Shown piece by piece: positions 1-9,972 of a DNA stretch of 64,000 bases. The position numbers and the translations under genes were made by a program. The stretch comes from Ptiloglossa arizonensis (taxonomy: Eukaryota; Arthropoda; Insecta; Hymenoptera; Colletidae). The stretch spans positions 682,001 through 746,000 of the forward strand of contig NW_027478485.1 of assembly GCF_051014685.1 (NCBI RefSeq). Direction: 5' to 3'. Positions within the stretch are counted from its first letter, which is position 1, and every line of letters starts with the position of its first letter. The notes under the pieces were generated by a model, which did no database searches, was not told the origin of the DNA, and saw nothing but the letters and a program-made list of their open reading frames with translations.

Positions 1-175
1 TTTCTCAAGCGTTTCTTACTTCCAAACTGCCATATCTCGCGAACGGATTGACCAATCCGCAAAATTTCTGTTGCATCTGAAAGTAGAAATTCGCCCGATT
101 ATAACGGTGTGCGTACTTTTCCCCTAGGCCGTTCTAGTTATTCGTTTCGAGCATCAGAACGGCGAAAATTTTGAG
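1..175 (+). repeat. Representative satellite monomer with internal landmarks
   Basis: Unit positions used in this annotation count from the first T of TTTCTCAAGCG; this start is arbitrary. Landmarks: TCGCGA at 37-42; an inverted repeat CGGATTG-AC-CAATCCG at 44-59; AAAATTT at 61-67; a CCCGATT..ACGGT block at 94-108; CCTAGG at 123-128; AAAATTTT at 165-172; and a small hairpin TTGAG-TTT-CTCAA spanning the junction between units (171 to 8 of the next). Main variable positions are 19-21 (CTCC, ATCC, GTCC, TTCC, TCCC), 43-58, 78-90, 101-116 (GCGCAC, GCGTAC, GTGTAG or TTCGCAC), 132-150 and 156-171. These variants define the classes used to recognise higher-order units. The length, 175, leaves remainder 1 on division by 3, so every reading frame shifts at each unit. 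Confidence 0.95.
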
Positions 176-524
176 TTTCTCAAGCGTTTCTTACGTCCAA
201 ACTGCCATATCTCGCGAACATTTGATCAATCCGCAAAATTTCTGTTGCATCTGAAAGTAGAAACTCGCTCGATTATAACGGTATGTGTAGTTTTCCCCTA
301 GGCCGTTCCAGTTACTCGTTTCGAGCATCAGAACTGCGAAAATTTTGAGTTTCTCAAGCGTTTCTTATCTCCATACTGCCATATCTCGCGAACGGATTGA
401 TCAATCCACAAAATTTCTGTTGCATCTGAAAGCAGAAACCCGCCCGATTACAACGGTATTCGCACTTTTCCCCTAGGCCGTTCTAGTTATTCGTTTCGGG
501 CATCAGAACTGCGAAAATGTTGAG

Positions 525-1048
525 TTTCTCAAGCGTTTCTTACATCCAAACGGCCATATCTCGCGAACAGATTGACCAATCCGCATAATTTCTGTTGCAT
601 CTGAAAGTAGAAACTCGCCCGATTACAACGGTATGCGTACTTCTCCCCTAGGCCGTTCTAGTCATTCGTTTCGAGCATCAGAACTGCGAAAATTTTGAGT
701 TTCTCAAGCGTTTCTTATCCCCAAACTGCCATATCTCGCGAACGGATTGATCAATCCGCAAAATTTCTGGTGCATCTGATAGTAGAAACTCGCCCGATTA
801 CAACAGTATGTGTAGTCTTCCCCTAGGCCGTTCTAGTTATTCGTTTCGAGCATCAGAACTGCGAAAATTTTGAGTTTCTCAAGCGTTTCTTACCTCCAAA
901 CTGCCATATCTCGCGAACGGATAGACCAATCCGCAAAATTTCTGTTGCATCTGAAAGTAGAAACTCGCCCGATTATAACGGTATGTGTAGTTTTCCCCTA
1001 GGCCGTTCCAGTTATTCGTTTCGACATCAGAACTGCGAAAATTTTGAG
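525..1048 (+). repeat. Three-monomer block, first copy (family A)
   Basis: Three monomers (ATCC-AAACGG class, TATCCCC class with GGTGCATCTGATAG, and the GGATAGACC class) recur at 2274-2797 without a difference I could see. The copies share the one-base deletion near the end of the third monomer (TCGACATC instead of TCGAGCATC), which shows common descent rather than parallel mutation. Offset 1749 bp, that is ten monomers minus one base. Confidence 0.9.
743..758. other. Perfect 16-bp palindrome, example copy
   Basis: CGGATTGATCAATCCG reads the same on both strands. It is the GATC form of the dyad at unit positions 44-59. The commoner form has GACC at the centre and keeps two 7-bp arms around two bases. 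Further perfect copies occur throughout, for example at 42210-42225. Variants such as GGATAGACC, ACAGATTG, GACCGATCC or AATCCAC break one arm. Function unknown; it could bind a dimeric protein or extrude as a small hairpin. Confidence 0.9.
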
Positions 1049-1398
1049 TTTCTCAAGCGTTTCTTACCTCCAAACTGCCATATCTCGCGAACGGATTGAC
1101 CAATCCGCAAAATTTCTGTTGCATCTGAAAGTAGAGACTCGCCCGATTACAACGGTATGTGTACTTTTCCCCTAGGCCGTTCTAGTTATTCGTTTCGAGC
1201 ATCAGAACTGCGAAAATTTTGAGTTTCTCAAGCGTTTCTTACCTCCAAACTGCCATATCTCGCGAACGGATTGACCATTCCGCAAAATTTCTGTTGCATC
1301 TGAAAGTAGAAACAAGCCCGATTACAACGGTATGCGTACTTTTCCCCTAGGCCGTTCTAGTTACACGTTTCGAGCATCAGAACTGCGAAAATTTTGAG

Positions 1399-2797
1399 TT
1401 TCTCAAGCGTTTCTTACCTCCAAACTGCCATATCTCGCGAAAGGATTGACCAATCCGGAAAATTTCTGTTGCATCTGAAAGTAGAAACTCGCCCGATTAT
1501 AACGGTGTGCGTACTTTTCCCCTAGGCCGTTCTAGTTATTCGTTTCGAGCATCAGAACGGCGAAAATTTTGAGTTTCTCAAGCGTTTCTTACGTTCAAAC
1601 TGCCATATCTCGCGAACGGATTGACCAATCCGCAAAATTTCTGTTGCATCTGGAAGTAGAAACTCGCCCGATTATAACGGTATGTGTAGTTTTCCCCTAG
1701 GCCGTTCCAGTTATTCGTTTCGAGCATCAGAACTGCGAAAATTTTGAGTTTCTCAAGCGTTTCTTACCTCCAAACTGCCATATCTCGCGAACGGATTGAC
1801 CAATCCGCAAAATTTCTGTTGCATCTGAAAGTAGAAACACGCCCGATTACAACGGTATGCGTACTTTTCCCCTAGGCCGTTCTAGTTACACGTTTCGAGC
1901 ATCAGAACTGCGAAAATTTTGAGTTTCTCAAGCGTTTCTTACTTCCAAACTGCCATATCTCGCGAACGGATTGACCAATCCGCAAAATTTCTGTTGCATC
2001 TGAAAGTAGAAATTCGCCCGATTATAACGGTGTGCGTACTTTTCCCCTAGGCCGTTCTAGTTATTCGTTTCGAGCATCAGAACGGCGAAAATTTTGAGTT
2101 TCTCAAGCGTTTCTTACGTCCAAACTGCCATATCTCGCGAACGGATTGACCAATCCACAAAATTTCTGTTGCATCTGAAAGTAGAAACCCGCCCGATTAC
2201 AACGGTATTCGCACTTTTCCCCTAGGCCGTTCTGGTTATTCGTTTCGGGCATCAGAACTGCGAAAATGTTGAGTTTCTCAAGCGTTTCTTACATCCAAAC
2301 GGCCATATCTCGCGAACAGATTGACCAATCCGCATAATTTCTGTTGCATCTGAAAGTAGAAACTCGCCCGATTACAACGGTATGCGTACTTCTCCCCTAG
2401 GCCGTTCTAGTCATTCGTTTCGAGCATCAGAACTGCGAAAATTTTGAGTTTCTCAAGCGTTTCTTATCCCCAAACTGCCATATCTCGCGAACGGATTGAT
2501 CAATCCGCAAAATTTCTGGTGCATCTGATAGTAGAAACTCGCCCGATTACAACAGTATGTGTAGTCTTCCCCTAGGCCGTTCTAGTTATTCGTTTCGAGC
2601 ATCAGAACTGCGAAAATTTTGAGTTTCTCAAGCGTTTCTTACCTCCAAACTGCCATATCTCGCGAACGGATAGACCAATCCGCAAAATTTCTGTTGCATC
2701 TGAAAGTAGAAACTCGCCCGATTATAACGGTATGTGTAGTTTTCCCCTAGGCCGTTCCAGTTATTCGTTTCGACATCAGAACTGCGAAAATTTTGAG
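1399..2797 (+). repeat. Eight-monomer higher-order unit (family A)
   Basis: This unit opens with the monomer carrying GCGAAAGGATTG and AATCCGGAAAA, which recurs at 2798 and 6123. The next monomers (GTTC or GTCC class; ACACG with TACACG; TTCC with AAATTCG and GTGTGCG; the CCCG-TATTCGCAC class) recur in the same order from 2798. The match runs for about five monomers and breaks down in the sixth, where the 3673 monomer carries a different variant. Offset is 1399 bp, eight monomers minus one base. The last three monomers are the second copy of the 525-1048 block. Confidence 0.85.
2099..2273 (+). repeat. Hybrid monomer at a unit junction
   Basis: The left part reads as the CTTACGTCC class (as at 176) and the right part as the class with AATCCAC, AAACCCG, TATTCGCAC and the CGGGCATC/AAAATGTT end (as at 350). 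At 176-524 these are two separate monomers; here they are fused in register into one 175-bp unit, with the switch between unit positions about 21 and 58. The same fused class recurs at 3498, 4723, 6823 and 8048, so it was later amplified. Confidence 0.75.
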
Positions 2798-4547
2798 TTT
2801 CTCAAGCGTTTCTTACCTCCAAACTGCCATATCTCGCGAAAGGATTGACCAATCCGGAAAATTTCTGTTGCATCTGAAAGTAGAAACTCGCCCGATTATA
2901 ACGGTGTGCGTACTTTTCCCCTAGGCCGTTCTAGTTATTCGTTTCGAGCATCAGAACGGCGAAAATTTTGAGTTTCTCAAGCGTTTCTTACGTCCAAACT
3001 GCCATATCTCGCGAACGGATTGACCAATCCGCAAAATTTCTGTTGCATCTGGAAGTAGAAACTCGCCCGATTATAACGGTATGTGTAGTTTTCCCCTAGG
3101 CCGTTCCAGTTATTCGTTTCGAGCATCAGAACTGCGAAAATTTTGAGTTTCTCAAGCGTTTCTTACCTCCAAACTGCCATATCTCGCGAACGGATTGACC
3201 AATCCGCAAAATTTCTGTTGCATCTGAAAGTAGAAACACGCCCGATTACAACGGTATGCGTACTTTTCCCCTAGGCCGTTCTAGTTACACGTTTCGAGCA
3301 TCAGAACTGCGAAAATTTTGAGTTTCTCAAGCGTTTCTTACTTCCAAACTGCCATATCTCGCGAACGGATTGACCAATCCGCAAAATTTCTGTTGCATCT
3401 GAAAGTAGAAATTCGCCCGATTATAACGGTGTGCGTACTTTTCCCCTAGGCCGTTCTAGTTATTCGTTTCGAGCATCAGAACGGCGAAAATTTTGAGTTT
3501 CTCAAGCGTTTCTTACGTCCAAACTGCCATATCTCGCGAACGGATTGACCAATCCACAAAATTTCTGTTGCATCTGAAAGTAGAAACCCGCCCGATTACA
3601 ACGGTATTCGCACTTTTCCCCTAGGCCGTTCTAGTTATTCGTTTCGGGCATCAGAACTGCGAAAATGTTGAGTTTCTCAAGCGTTTCTTACATCCAAACG
3701 GCCATATCTCGCGAACAGTTTGACCAATCCGCATAATTTCTGTTGCATCTGAAAGTAGAAACTCGCCCGATTATAACGGTATGCGTACTTTTCCCCTATG
3801 CCGTTCTAGTTACACGTTGCGAGCATCAGAACTGCGAAAATTTTGAGTTTCTCAAGCGTTTCTTACCTCCAAACTGCCATATCTCGCAAACGGATTGACC
3901 AATCCGCAAAATTTCTGTTGCATCTGAGAGTAGAAACTCGCCCGATTATAACGGTATGCGCACTTTTCCCCTGGGCCGTTCTAGTTATTCGTTTCGAGCA
4001 TCAGAACTGCGAAAATTTTGAGTTTCTGAAGCGTTTCTTACCTCCAAACTGCCATATCTCGCGAACGGATAGACCAATCCGCAAAATTTCTGTTGCATCT
4101 GGAAGTAGAAACTCGCCCGATTACAACGGTATGCGCACTTTTCCCCTAGGCGGTTCTAGTTATTCGTTTCGCGCATCAGAACTGCGAAAATTTTGAGTTT
4201 CTCAAGCGTTTCTTACCTCCAAACTGCCATATCTCGCGAACGGTTTGATCAATCCGCAAAATTTCTGTTGCATCTGAAAGTAGAAACTCGCTCGAATATG
4301 ACGGTATGTGTAGTTTTCCCCTAGGCCGTTCCAGTTACTCGTTTCGAGCATCAGAACTGCGAAAATTTTGAGTTTCTCAAGCGTTTCTTACCTCCAAACT
4401 GCCATATCTCGCGAACGGATAGACCAATCCGCAAAATTTCTGTTGCATCTGAAAGTAGAAACTCGCCCGATTACAACGGTATGCGTACTTTTCCGCTAGG
4501 CCGTTCTAGTTACTCGTTTCGAGCATCAGAACTGCGAAAATTTTGAG
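2798..4547 (+). repeat. Ten-monomer higher-order unit, copy 1
   Basis: Ten monomers beginning with the GCGAAAGGATTG class. The same ten follow in the same order at 6123-7872 (offset 3325 bp), and I saw no difference between the two. Its last seven monomers (3323-4547) are also repeated directly downstream at 4548-5772. Characteristic members are the monomer with GCAAACGG and GAGAGTAG (3848), the CTGAAGCG monomer with GGATAGACC (4023), and the CTCGAATATGACGG monomer (4198). Confidence 0.93.
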
Positions 4548-5772
4548 TTTCTCAAGCGTTTCTTACTTCCAAACTGCCATATCTCGCGAACGGATTGACC
4601 AATCCGCAAAATTTCTGTTGCATCTGAAAGTAGAAATTCGCCCGATTATAACGGTGTGCGTACTTTTCCCCTAGGCCGTTCTAGTTATTCGTTTCGAGCA
4701 TCAGAACGGCGAAAATTTTGAGTTTCTCAAGCGTTTCTTACGTCCAAACTGCCATATCTCGCGAACGGATTGACCAATCCACAAAATTTCTGTTGCATCT
4801 GAAAGTAGAAACCCGCCCGATTACAACGGTATTCGCACTTTTCCCCTAGGCCGTTCTAGTTATTCGTTTCGGGCATCAGAACTGCGAAAATGTTGAGTTT
4901 CTCAAGCGTTTCTTACATCCAAACGGCCATATCTCGCGAACAGTTTGACCAATCCGCATAATTTCTGTTGCATCTGAAAGTAGAAACTCGCCCGATTATA
5001 ACGGTATGCGTACTTTTCCCCTATGCCGTTCTAGTTACACGTTGCGAGCATCAGAACTGCGAAAATTTTGAGTTTCTCAAGCGTTTCTTACCTCCAAACT
5101 GCCATATCTCGCAAACGGATTGACCAATCCGCAAAATTTCTGTTGCATCTGAGAGTAGAAACTCGCCCGATTATAACGGTATGCGCACTTTTCCCCTGGG
5201 CCGTTCTAGTTATTCGTTTCGAGCATCAGAACTGCGAAAATTTTGAGTTTCTGAAGCGTTTCTTACCTCCAAACTGCCATATCTCGCGAACGGATAGACC
5301 AATCCGCAAAATTTCTGTTGCATCTGGAAGTAGAAACTCGCCCGATTACAACGGTATGCGCACTTTTCCCCTAGGCGGTTCTAGTTATTCGTTTCGCGCA
5401 TCAGAACTGCGAAAATTTTGAGTTTCTCAAGCGTTTCTTACCTCCAAACTGCCATATCTCGCGAACGGTTTGATCAATCCGCAAAATTTCTGTTGCATCT
5501 GAAAGTAGAAACTCGCTCGAATATGACGGTATGTGTAGTTTTCCCCTAGGCCGTTCCAGTTACTCGTTTCGAGCATCAGAACTGCGAAAATTTTGAGTTT
5601 CTCAAGCGTTTCTTACCTCCAAACTGCCATATCTCGCGAACGGATAGACCAATCCGCAAAATTTCTGTTGCATCTGAAAGTAGAAACTCGCCCGATTACA
5701 ACGGTATGCGTACTTTTCCGCTAGGCCGTTCTAGTTACTCGTTTCGAGCATCAGAACTGCGAAAATTTTGAG
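4548..5772 (+). repeat. Seven-monomer tandem copy of 3323-4547
   Basis: A 1225-bp direct tandem duplication of the previous seven monomers, beginning with the TTCC/AAATTCG/GTGTGCG class and ending with the CCGCTAGG/TACTCG class. No differences were noticed. It lacks the first three monomers of the ten-monomer unit, consistent with an unequal exchange between monomers of similar sequence. Confidence 0.93.
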
Positions 5773-6122
5773 TTTCTCAAGCGTTTCTTATCTCCAAACT
5801 GCCATATCTCGCGAACGGATTGACCAATCCGCAAAATTTCTGTTGCATTTGAAAGTAGAAACTCGCCCGATTACAACGGTATGCGCACTCTTCCCCTTGG
5901 CCGTTCTACTTATTCGTTTCGAGCATCAGAACTGCGAAAATTTTGAGTTTCTGAAGCGTTTCTTACCTCCAAACTGCCATATCTCGCGAACGGATTGACC
6001 GATCCGCAAAATTTCTGTTGCTTCTGAAAGTAGAAACTCGCCCGATTACAACGGTAAGTGTAGATTTCCCCTAGGCCGTTCCAGTTATTCGTTTCGAGCA
6101 TCAGAACTGCGAAAATTTTGAG
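5773..6122 (+). repeat. Two-monomer insert between units
   Basis: Two monomers separate the seven-monomer copy from the next ten-monomer unit. The first has TATCTCC, GCATTTGAAAG and CTTGGCCG; close relatives occur at 29744 and 34817. The second has CTGAAGCG, GACCGATCC, GCTTCTG and GGTAAGTGTAG. They are satellite units of ordinary length, not foreign DNA. Confidence 0.85.
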
Positions 6123-7872
6123 TTTCTCAAGCGTTTCTTACCTCCAAACTGCCATATCTCGCGAAAGGATTGACCAATCCGGAAAATTTCTGTTGCATCT
6201 GAAAGTAGAAACTCGCCCGATTATAACGGTGTGCGTACTTTTCCCCTAGGCCGTTCTAGTTATTCGTTTCGAGCATCAGAACGGCGAAAATTTTGAGTTT
6301 CTCAAGCGTTTCTTACGTCCAAACTGCCATATCTCGCGAACGGATTGACCAATCCGCAAAATTTCTGTTGCATCTGGAAGTAGAAACTCGCCCGATTATA
6401 ACGGTATGTGTAGTTTTCCCCTAGGCCGTTCCAGTTATTCGTTTCGAGCATCAGAACTGCGAAAATTTTGAGTTTCTCAAGCGTTTCTTACCTCCAAACT
6501 GCCATATCTCGCGAACGGATTGACCAATCCGCAAAATTTCTGTTGCATCTGAAAGTAGAAACACGCCCGATTACAACGGTATGCGTACTTTTCCCCTAGG
6601 CCGTTCTAGTTACACGTTTCGAGCATCAGAACTGCGAAAATTTTGAGTTTCTCAAGCGTTTCTTACTTCCAAACTGCCATATCTCGCGAACGGATTGACC
6701 AATCCGCAAAATTTCTGTTGCATCTGAAAGTAGAAATTCGCCCGATTATAACGGTGTGCGTACTTTTCCCCTAGGCCGTTCTAGTTATTCGTTTCGAGCA
6801 TCAGAACGGCGAAAATTTTGAGTTTCTCAAGCGTTTCTTACGTCCAAACTGCCATATCTCGCGAACGGATTGACCAATCCACAAAATTTCTGTTGCATCT
6901 GAAAGTAGAAACCCGCCCGATTACAACGGTATTCGCACTTTTCCCCTAGGCCGTTCTAGTTATTCGTTTCGGGCATCAGAACTGCGAAAATGTTGAGTTT
7001 CTCAAGCGTTTCTTACATCCAAACGGCCATATCTCGCGAACAGTTTGACCAATCCGCATAATTTCTGTTGCATCTGAAAGTAGAAACTCGCCCGATTATA
7101 ACGGTATGCGTACTTTTCCCCTATGCCGTTCTAGTTACACGTTGCGAGCATCAGAACTGCGAAAATTTTGAGTTTCTCAAGCGTTTCTTACCTCCAAACT
7201 GCCATATCTCGCAAACGGATTGACCAATCCGCAAAATTTCTGTTGCATCTGAGAGTAGAAACTCGCCCGATTATAACGGTATGCGCACTTTTCCCCTGGG
7301 CCGTTCTAGTTATTCGTTTCGAGCATCAGAACTGCGAAAATTTTGAGTTTCTGAAGCGTTTCTTACCTCCAAACTGCCATATCTCGCGAACGGATAGACC
7401 AATCCGCAAAATTTCTGTTGCATCTGGAAGTAGAAACTCGCCCGATTACAACGGTATGCGCACTTTTCCCCTAGGCGGTTCTAGTTATTCGTTTCGCGCA
7501 TCAGAACTGCGAAAATTTTGAGTTTCTCAAGCGTTTCTTACCTCCAAACTGCCATATCTCGCGAACGGTTTGATCAATCCGCAAAATTTCTGTTGCATCT
7601 GAAAGTAGAAACTCGCTCGAATATGACGGTATGTGTAGTTTTCCCCTAGGCCGTTCCAGTTACTCGTTTCGAGCATCAGAACTGCGAAAATTTTGAGTTT
7701 CTCAAGCGTTTCTTACCTCCAAACTGCCATATCTCGCGAACGGATAGACCAATCCGCAAAATTTCTGTTGCATCTGAAAGTAGAAACTCGCCCGATTACA
7801 ACGGTATGCGTACTTTTCCGCTAGGCCGTTCTAGTTACTCGTTTCGAGCATCAGAACTGCGAAAATTTTGAG
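6123..7872 (+). repeat. Ten-monomer higher-order unit, copy 2
   Basis: Matches 2798-4547 monomer for monomer (GCGAAAGG class; GTCC with CTGGAAG; ACACG with TACACG; TTCC with AAATTCG; GTCC with AATCCAC; ATCC-AAACGG with CCTATGCCG; GCAAACGG; CTGAAGCG; CTCGAATATG; CCGCTAGG). The absence of visible differences points to recent duplication. Confidence 0.93.
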
Positions 7873-8222
7873 TTTCTCAAGCGTTTCTTACTTCCAAACT
7901 GCCATATCTCGCGAACGGATTGACCAATCCGCAAAATTTCTGTTGCATCTGAAAGTAGAAATTCGCCCGATTATAACGGTGTGCGTACTTTTCCCCTAGG
8001 CCGTTCTAGTTATTCGTTTCGAGCATCAGAACGGCGAAAATTTTGAGTTTCTCAAGCGTTTCTTACGTCCAAACTGCCATATCTCGCGAACGGATTGACC
8101 AATCCACAAAATTTCTGTTGCATCTGAAAGTAGAAACCCGCCCGATTACAACGGTATTCGCACTTTTCCCCTAGGCCGTTCTAGTTATTCGTTTCGGGCA
8201 TCAGAACTGCGAAAATGTTGAG
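7873..8222 (+). repeat. Two-monomer start of a further unit, cut off
   Basis: Two monomers repeat the TTCC/AAATTCG class and the GTCC/AATCCAC/TATTCGCAC class seen at 3323, 4548 and 6648. In the next monomer the pattern breaks (GCATGATTTC and GTTACTTC instead of the expected variant) and family B begins. This is the first A-to-B junction. Confidence 0.85.
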
Positions 8223-9097
8223 TTTCTCAAGCGTTTCTTACATCCAAACGGCCATATCTCGCGAACGGATTGACCAATCCGCATGATTTCTGTTACTTCT
8301 GAAAGTAGAAACTCGCCCGATTACAACGGTATGCGCACTTTTCCCCTAGGCCGTTCTAGTTATTCGTTTCGAGCATCAGAACTGCGCAAATTTTGAGTTT
8401 CTCAAGCGTTTCTTACCTCCAAACTGCCATATCTCGCGAACGGATTGACCGATCCGCAAAATTTCTGTTGCTTCTGAAAGTAGAAACTCGCCCGATTACA
8501 ACGGTATGTGTAGTTTTCCCCTAGGCCGTTCCAGTTATTCGTTTCGAGCATCAGAACTGCGAAAATTTTGAGTTTCTCAAGCGTTTCTTACCTCCAAACT
8601 GCCATATCTCGCGAACGGATTGACCAATCCGCAAAACTTCTATAGCATCTGAAAGTAGAGACTCGCCCGATTTCAACGGTATGTGTAGTTTTCCCCTAGG
8701 CCGTTCCAGTTATTCGTTTCGAGCATCAGAACTACGAAAATTTTGAGTTTCTCAAGCGTTTCTTACCTCCAAACTGCCATATCTCGCGAACCGATTGACC
8801 AATCTGCAAAACTTCTGTAGCATCTGAAAGTAGAGACTCGCCCGATTACAACGGTATGTGTAGTTTTCCCCTAGGCCGTTCCAGTTATTCGTTTCGAGCA
8901 TCAGAACTGTGCAAATTTTGAGTTTATCAAGCGTTTCTGACTTCCAAACCGCCATATCTCGCGAACGGATTGACTAGTCCGCAAAATTTCTGTTGCATCT
9001 GAAAGTAGAAACTCGCCCGATTACAACGGTATGCGTACTTTTCCCATAGGCCGTTCCAGTTATTCGTTTCGAGCATCAGACCTGCGAAAATTTTGAT
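8223..9097 (+). repeat. Five-monomer block, family B opening, copy 1
   Basis: Five unusual monomers in order: GCATGATTTC/TTACTTC; GACCGATCC with GCTTCTG; AAAACTTC with GATTTCAACGG; AATCTGC with AAAACTTC; and TTTCTGACTTCC with GACTAGTCC. The same order appears at 21346-22220, 13123 bp away (75 monomers minus two bases). At least eight substitutions separate the copies over 875 bp, so this is an older duplication than the tandem ones nearby. Confidence 0.9.
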
Positions 9098-9972
9098 TTT
9101 CTCAAGCGTTTCTTACCTCCAAACTGCCATATCTCGCGAACGGATTGACCAATCCGCAAAATTTCTGTTGCTTCTGAAAGTGGAAACTCGCCCGATTACA
9201 ACGGTACGCGTACTTTTCCCCTAGGCCGTTCTAGTTACTCGTTTCGAGCAACAGAACTGCGAAAATTTTGAGTTTCTCAAGCGTTTCTTACCTCCAAACT
9301 GCCATATCTCGCGAACGGATTGACCGATCCGCAAAATTTCTGTTGCATCTGAAAGTAGAAACTCGCCCGATTACAACGGTATGCGCACTTTTCCCCTAGG
9401 CCGTTCTAGTTATTCGTTTCGAGCATCAGAACTGTGAAAATGTTGAGTTTCTCAAGCGTTTCTTACATCCAAACGGCCATATCTCCCGAACAGATTGACC
9501 AATCCGCATAATTTCTGTTGCATCTGAAAGTAGAAACTCGCCCGATTACAAAGGTATGTGTAGTTTTCCCCTAGGCCGTTCCAGTTATTCGTTTCGAGCA
9601 TCAGAACTGCGAAAATTTTGAGTTTCTCAAGCGTTTCTTACATCCATACTGCCATATCTCGCGAACGGATTGACCAATCCGCAAAATTTCTGTTGCTTCT
9701 GAAAGTAGAAACTCGCCCGATTACAACGGTATGCGCACTTTTCCCCTAGGCCGTTCTAGATATTCGTTTCGAGCATCAGAAATGCGAAAATTTTGAGTTT
9801 CTCAAGCGTTTCTTATATCCAAACTGCCATATCTCGCGAACGGATTGATCAATCCGCAAAATTTCTGTTGCATCTGAAAGTAGAAACTCGCCCGATTACA
9901 ACGGTATGCGCACTTTTCCCCTAGGCCGTTCTAGTTATTCGTGTCGAGCATCAGAACTGCGAAAATTTTGAG
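9098..9972 (+). repeat. Mixed family B monomers
   Basis: Five monomers: the TTTTCTC class with GTGGAAAC and GGTACGCGTAC (9098); a GACCGATCC monomer ending AAAATGTT (9273); an ATCC-AAACGG monomer with ATCTCCCG (9448); and a pair (9623, 9798) with TAGATATTCG/GAAATGCG and TATATCC/TCGTGTCG. That pair is repeated, slightly changed, at 9973-10322. Confidence 0.85.

Noticed and set aside
123..128. CCTAGG palindrome as a functional site
   Set aside because: A 6-bp palindrome is common by chance. It is lost in several amplified classes (CCTGGG, CCTTGG, CCTACG, CCGTAG, CCTAGA), so no constraint is evident.
3843..4196. Open frame of 117 codons, repeated at 5068 and 7168, with a different version at 19941
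   Set aside because: It begins at TTG, spans two satellite units and recurs only because the 7- and 10-monomer units were duplicated. The frame shifts by one base per monomer and ends at ordinary satellite stops. There is no promoter, codon bias or recognisable domain.
8752..8955. Minus-strand frames of 63-73 codons (also 5910, 21875, 35007 and 36221)
   Set aside because: Antisense read-through of one to one and a quarter monomers in classes lacking a stop; no coding features.
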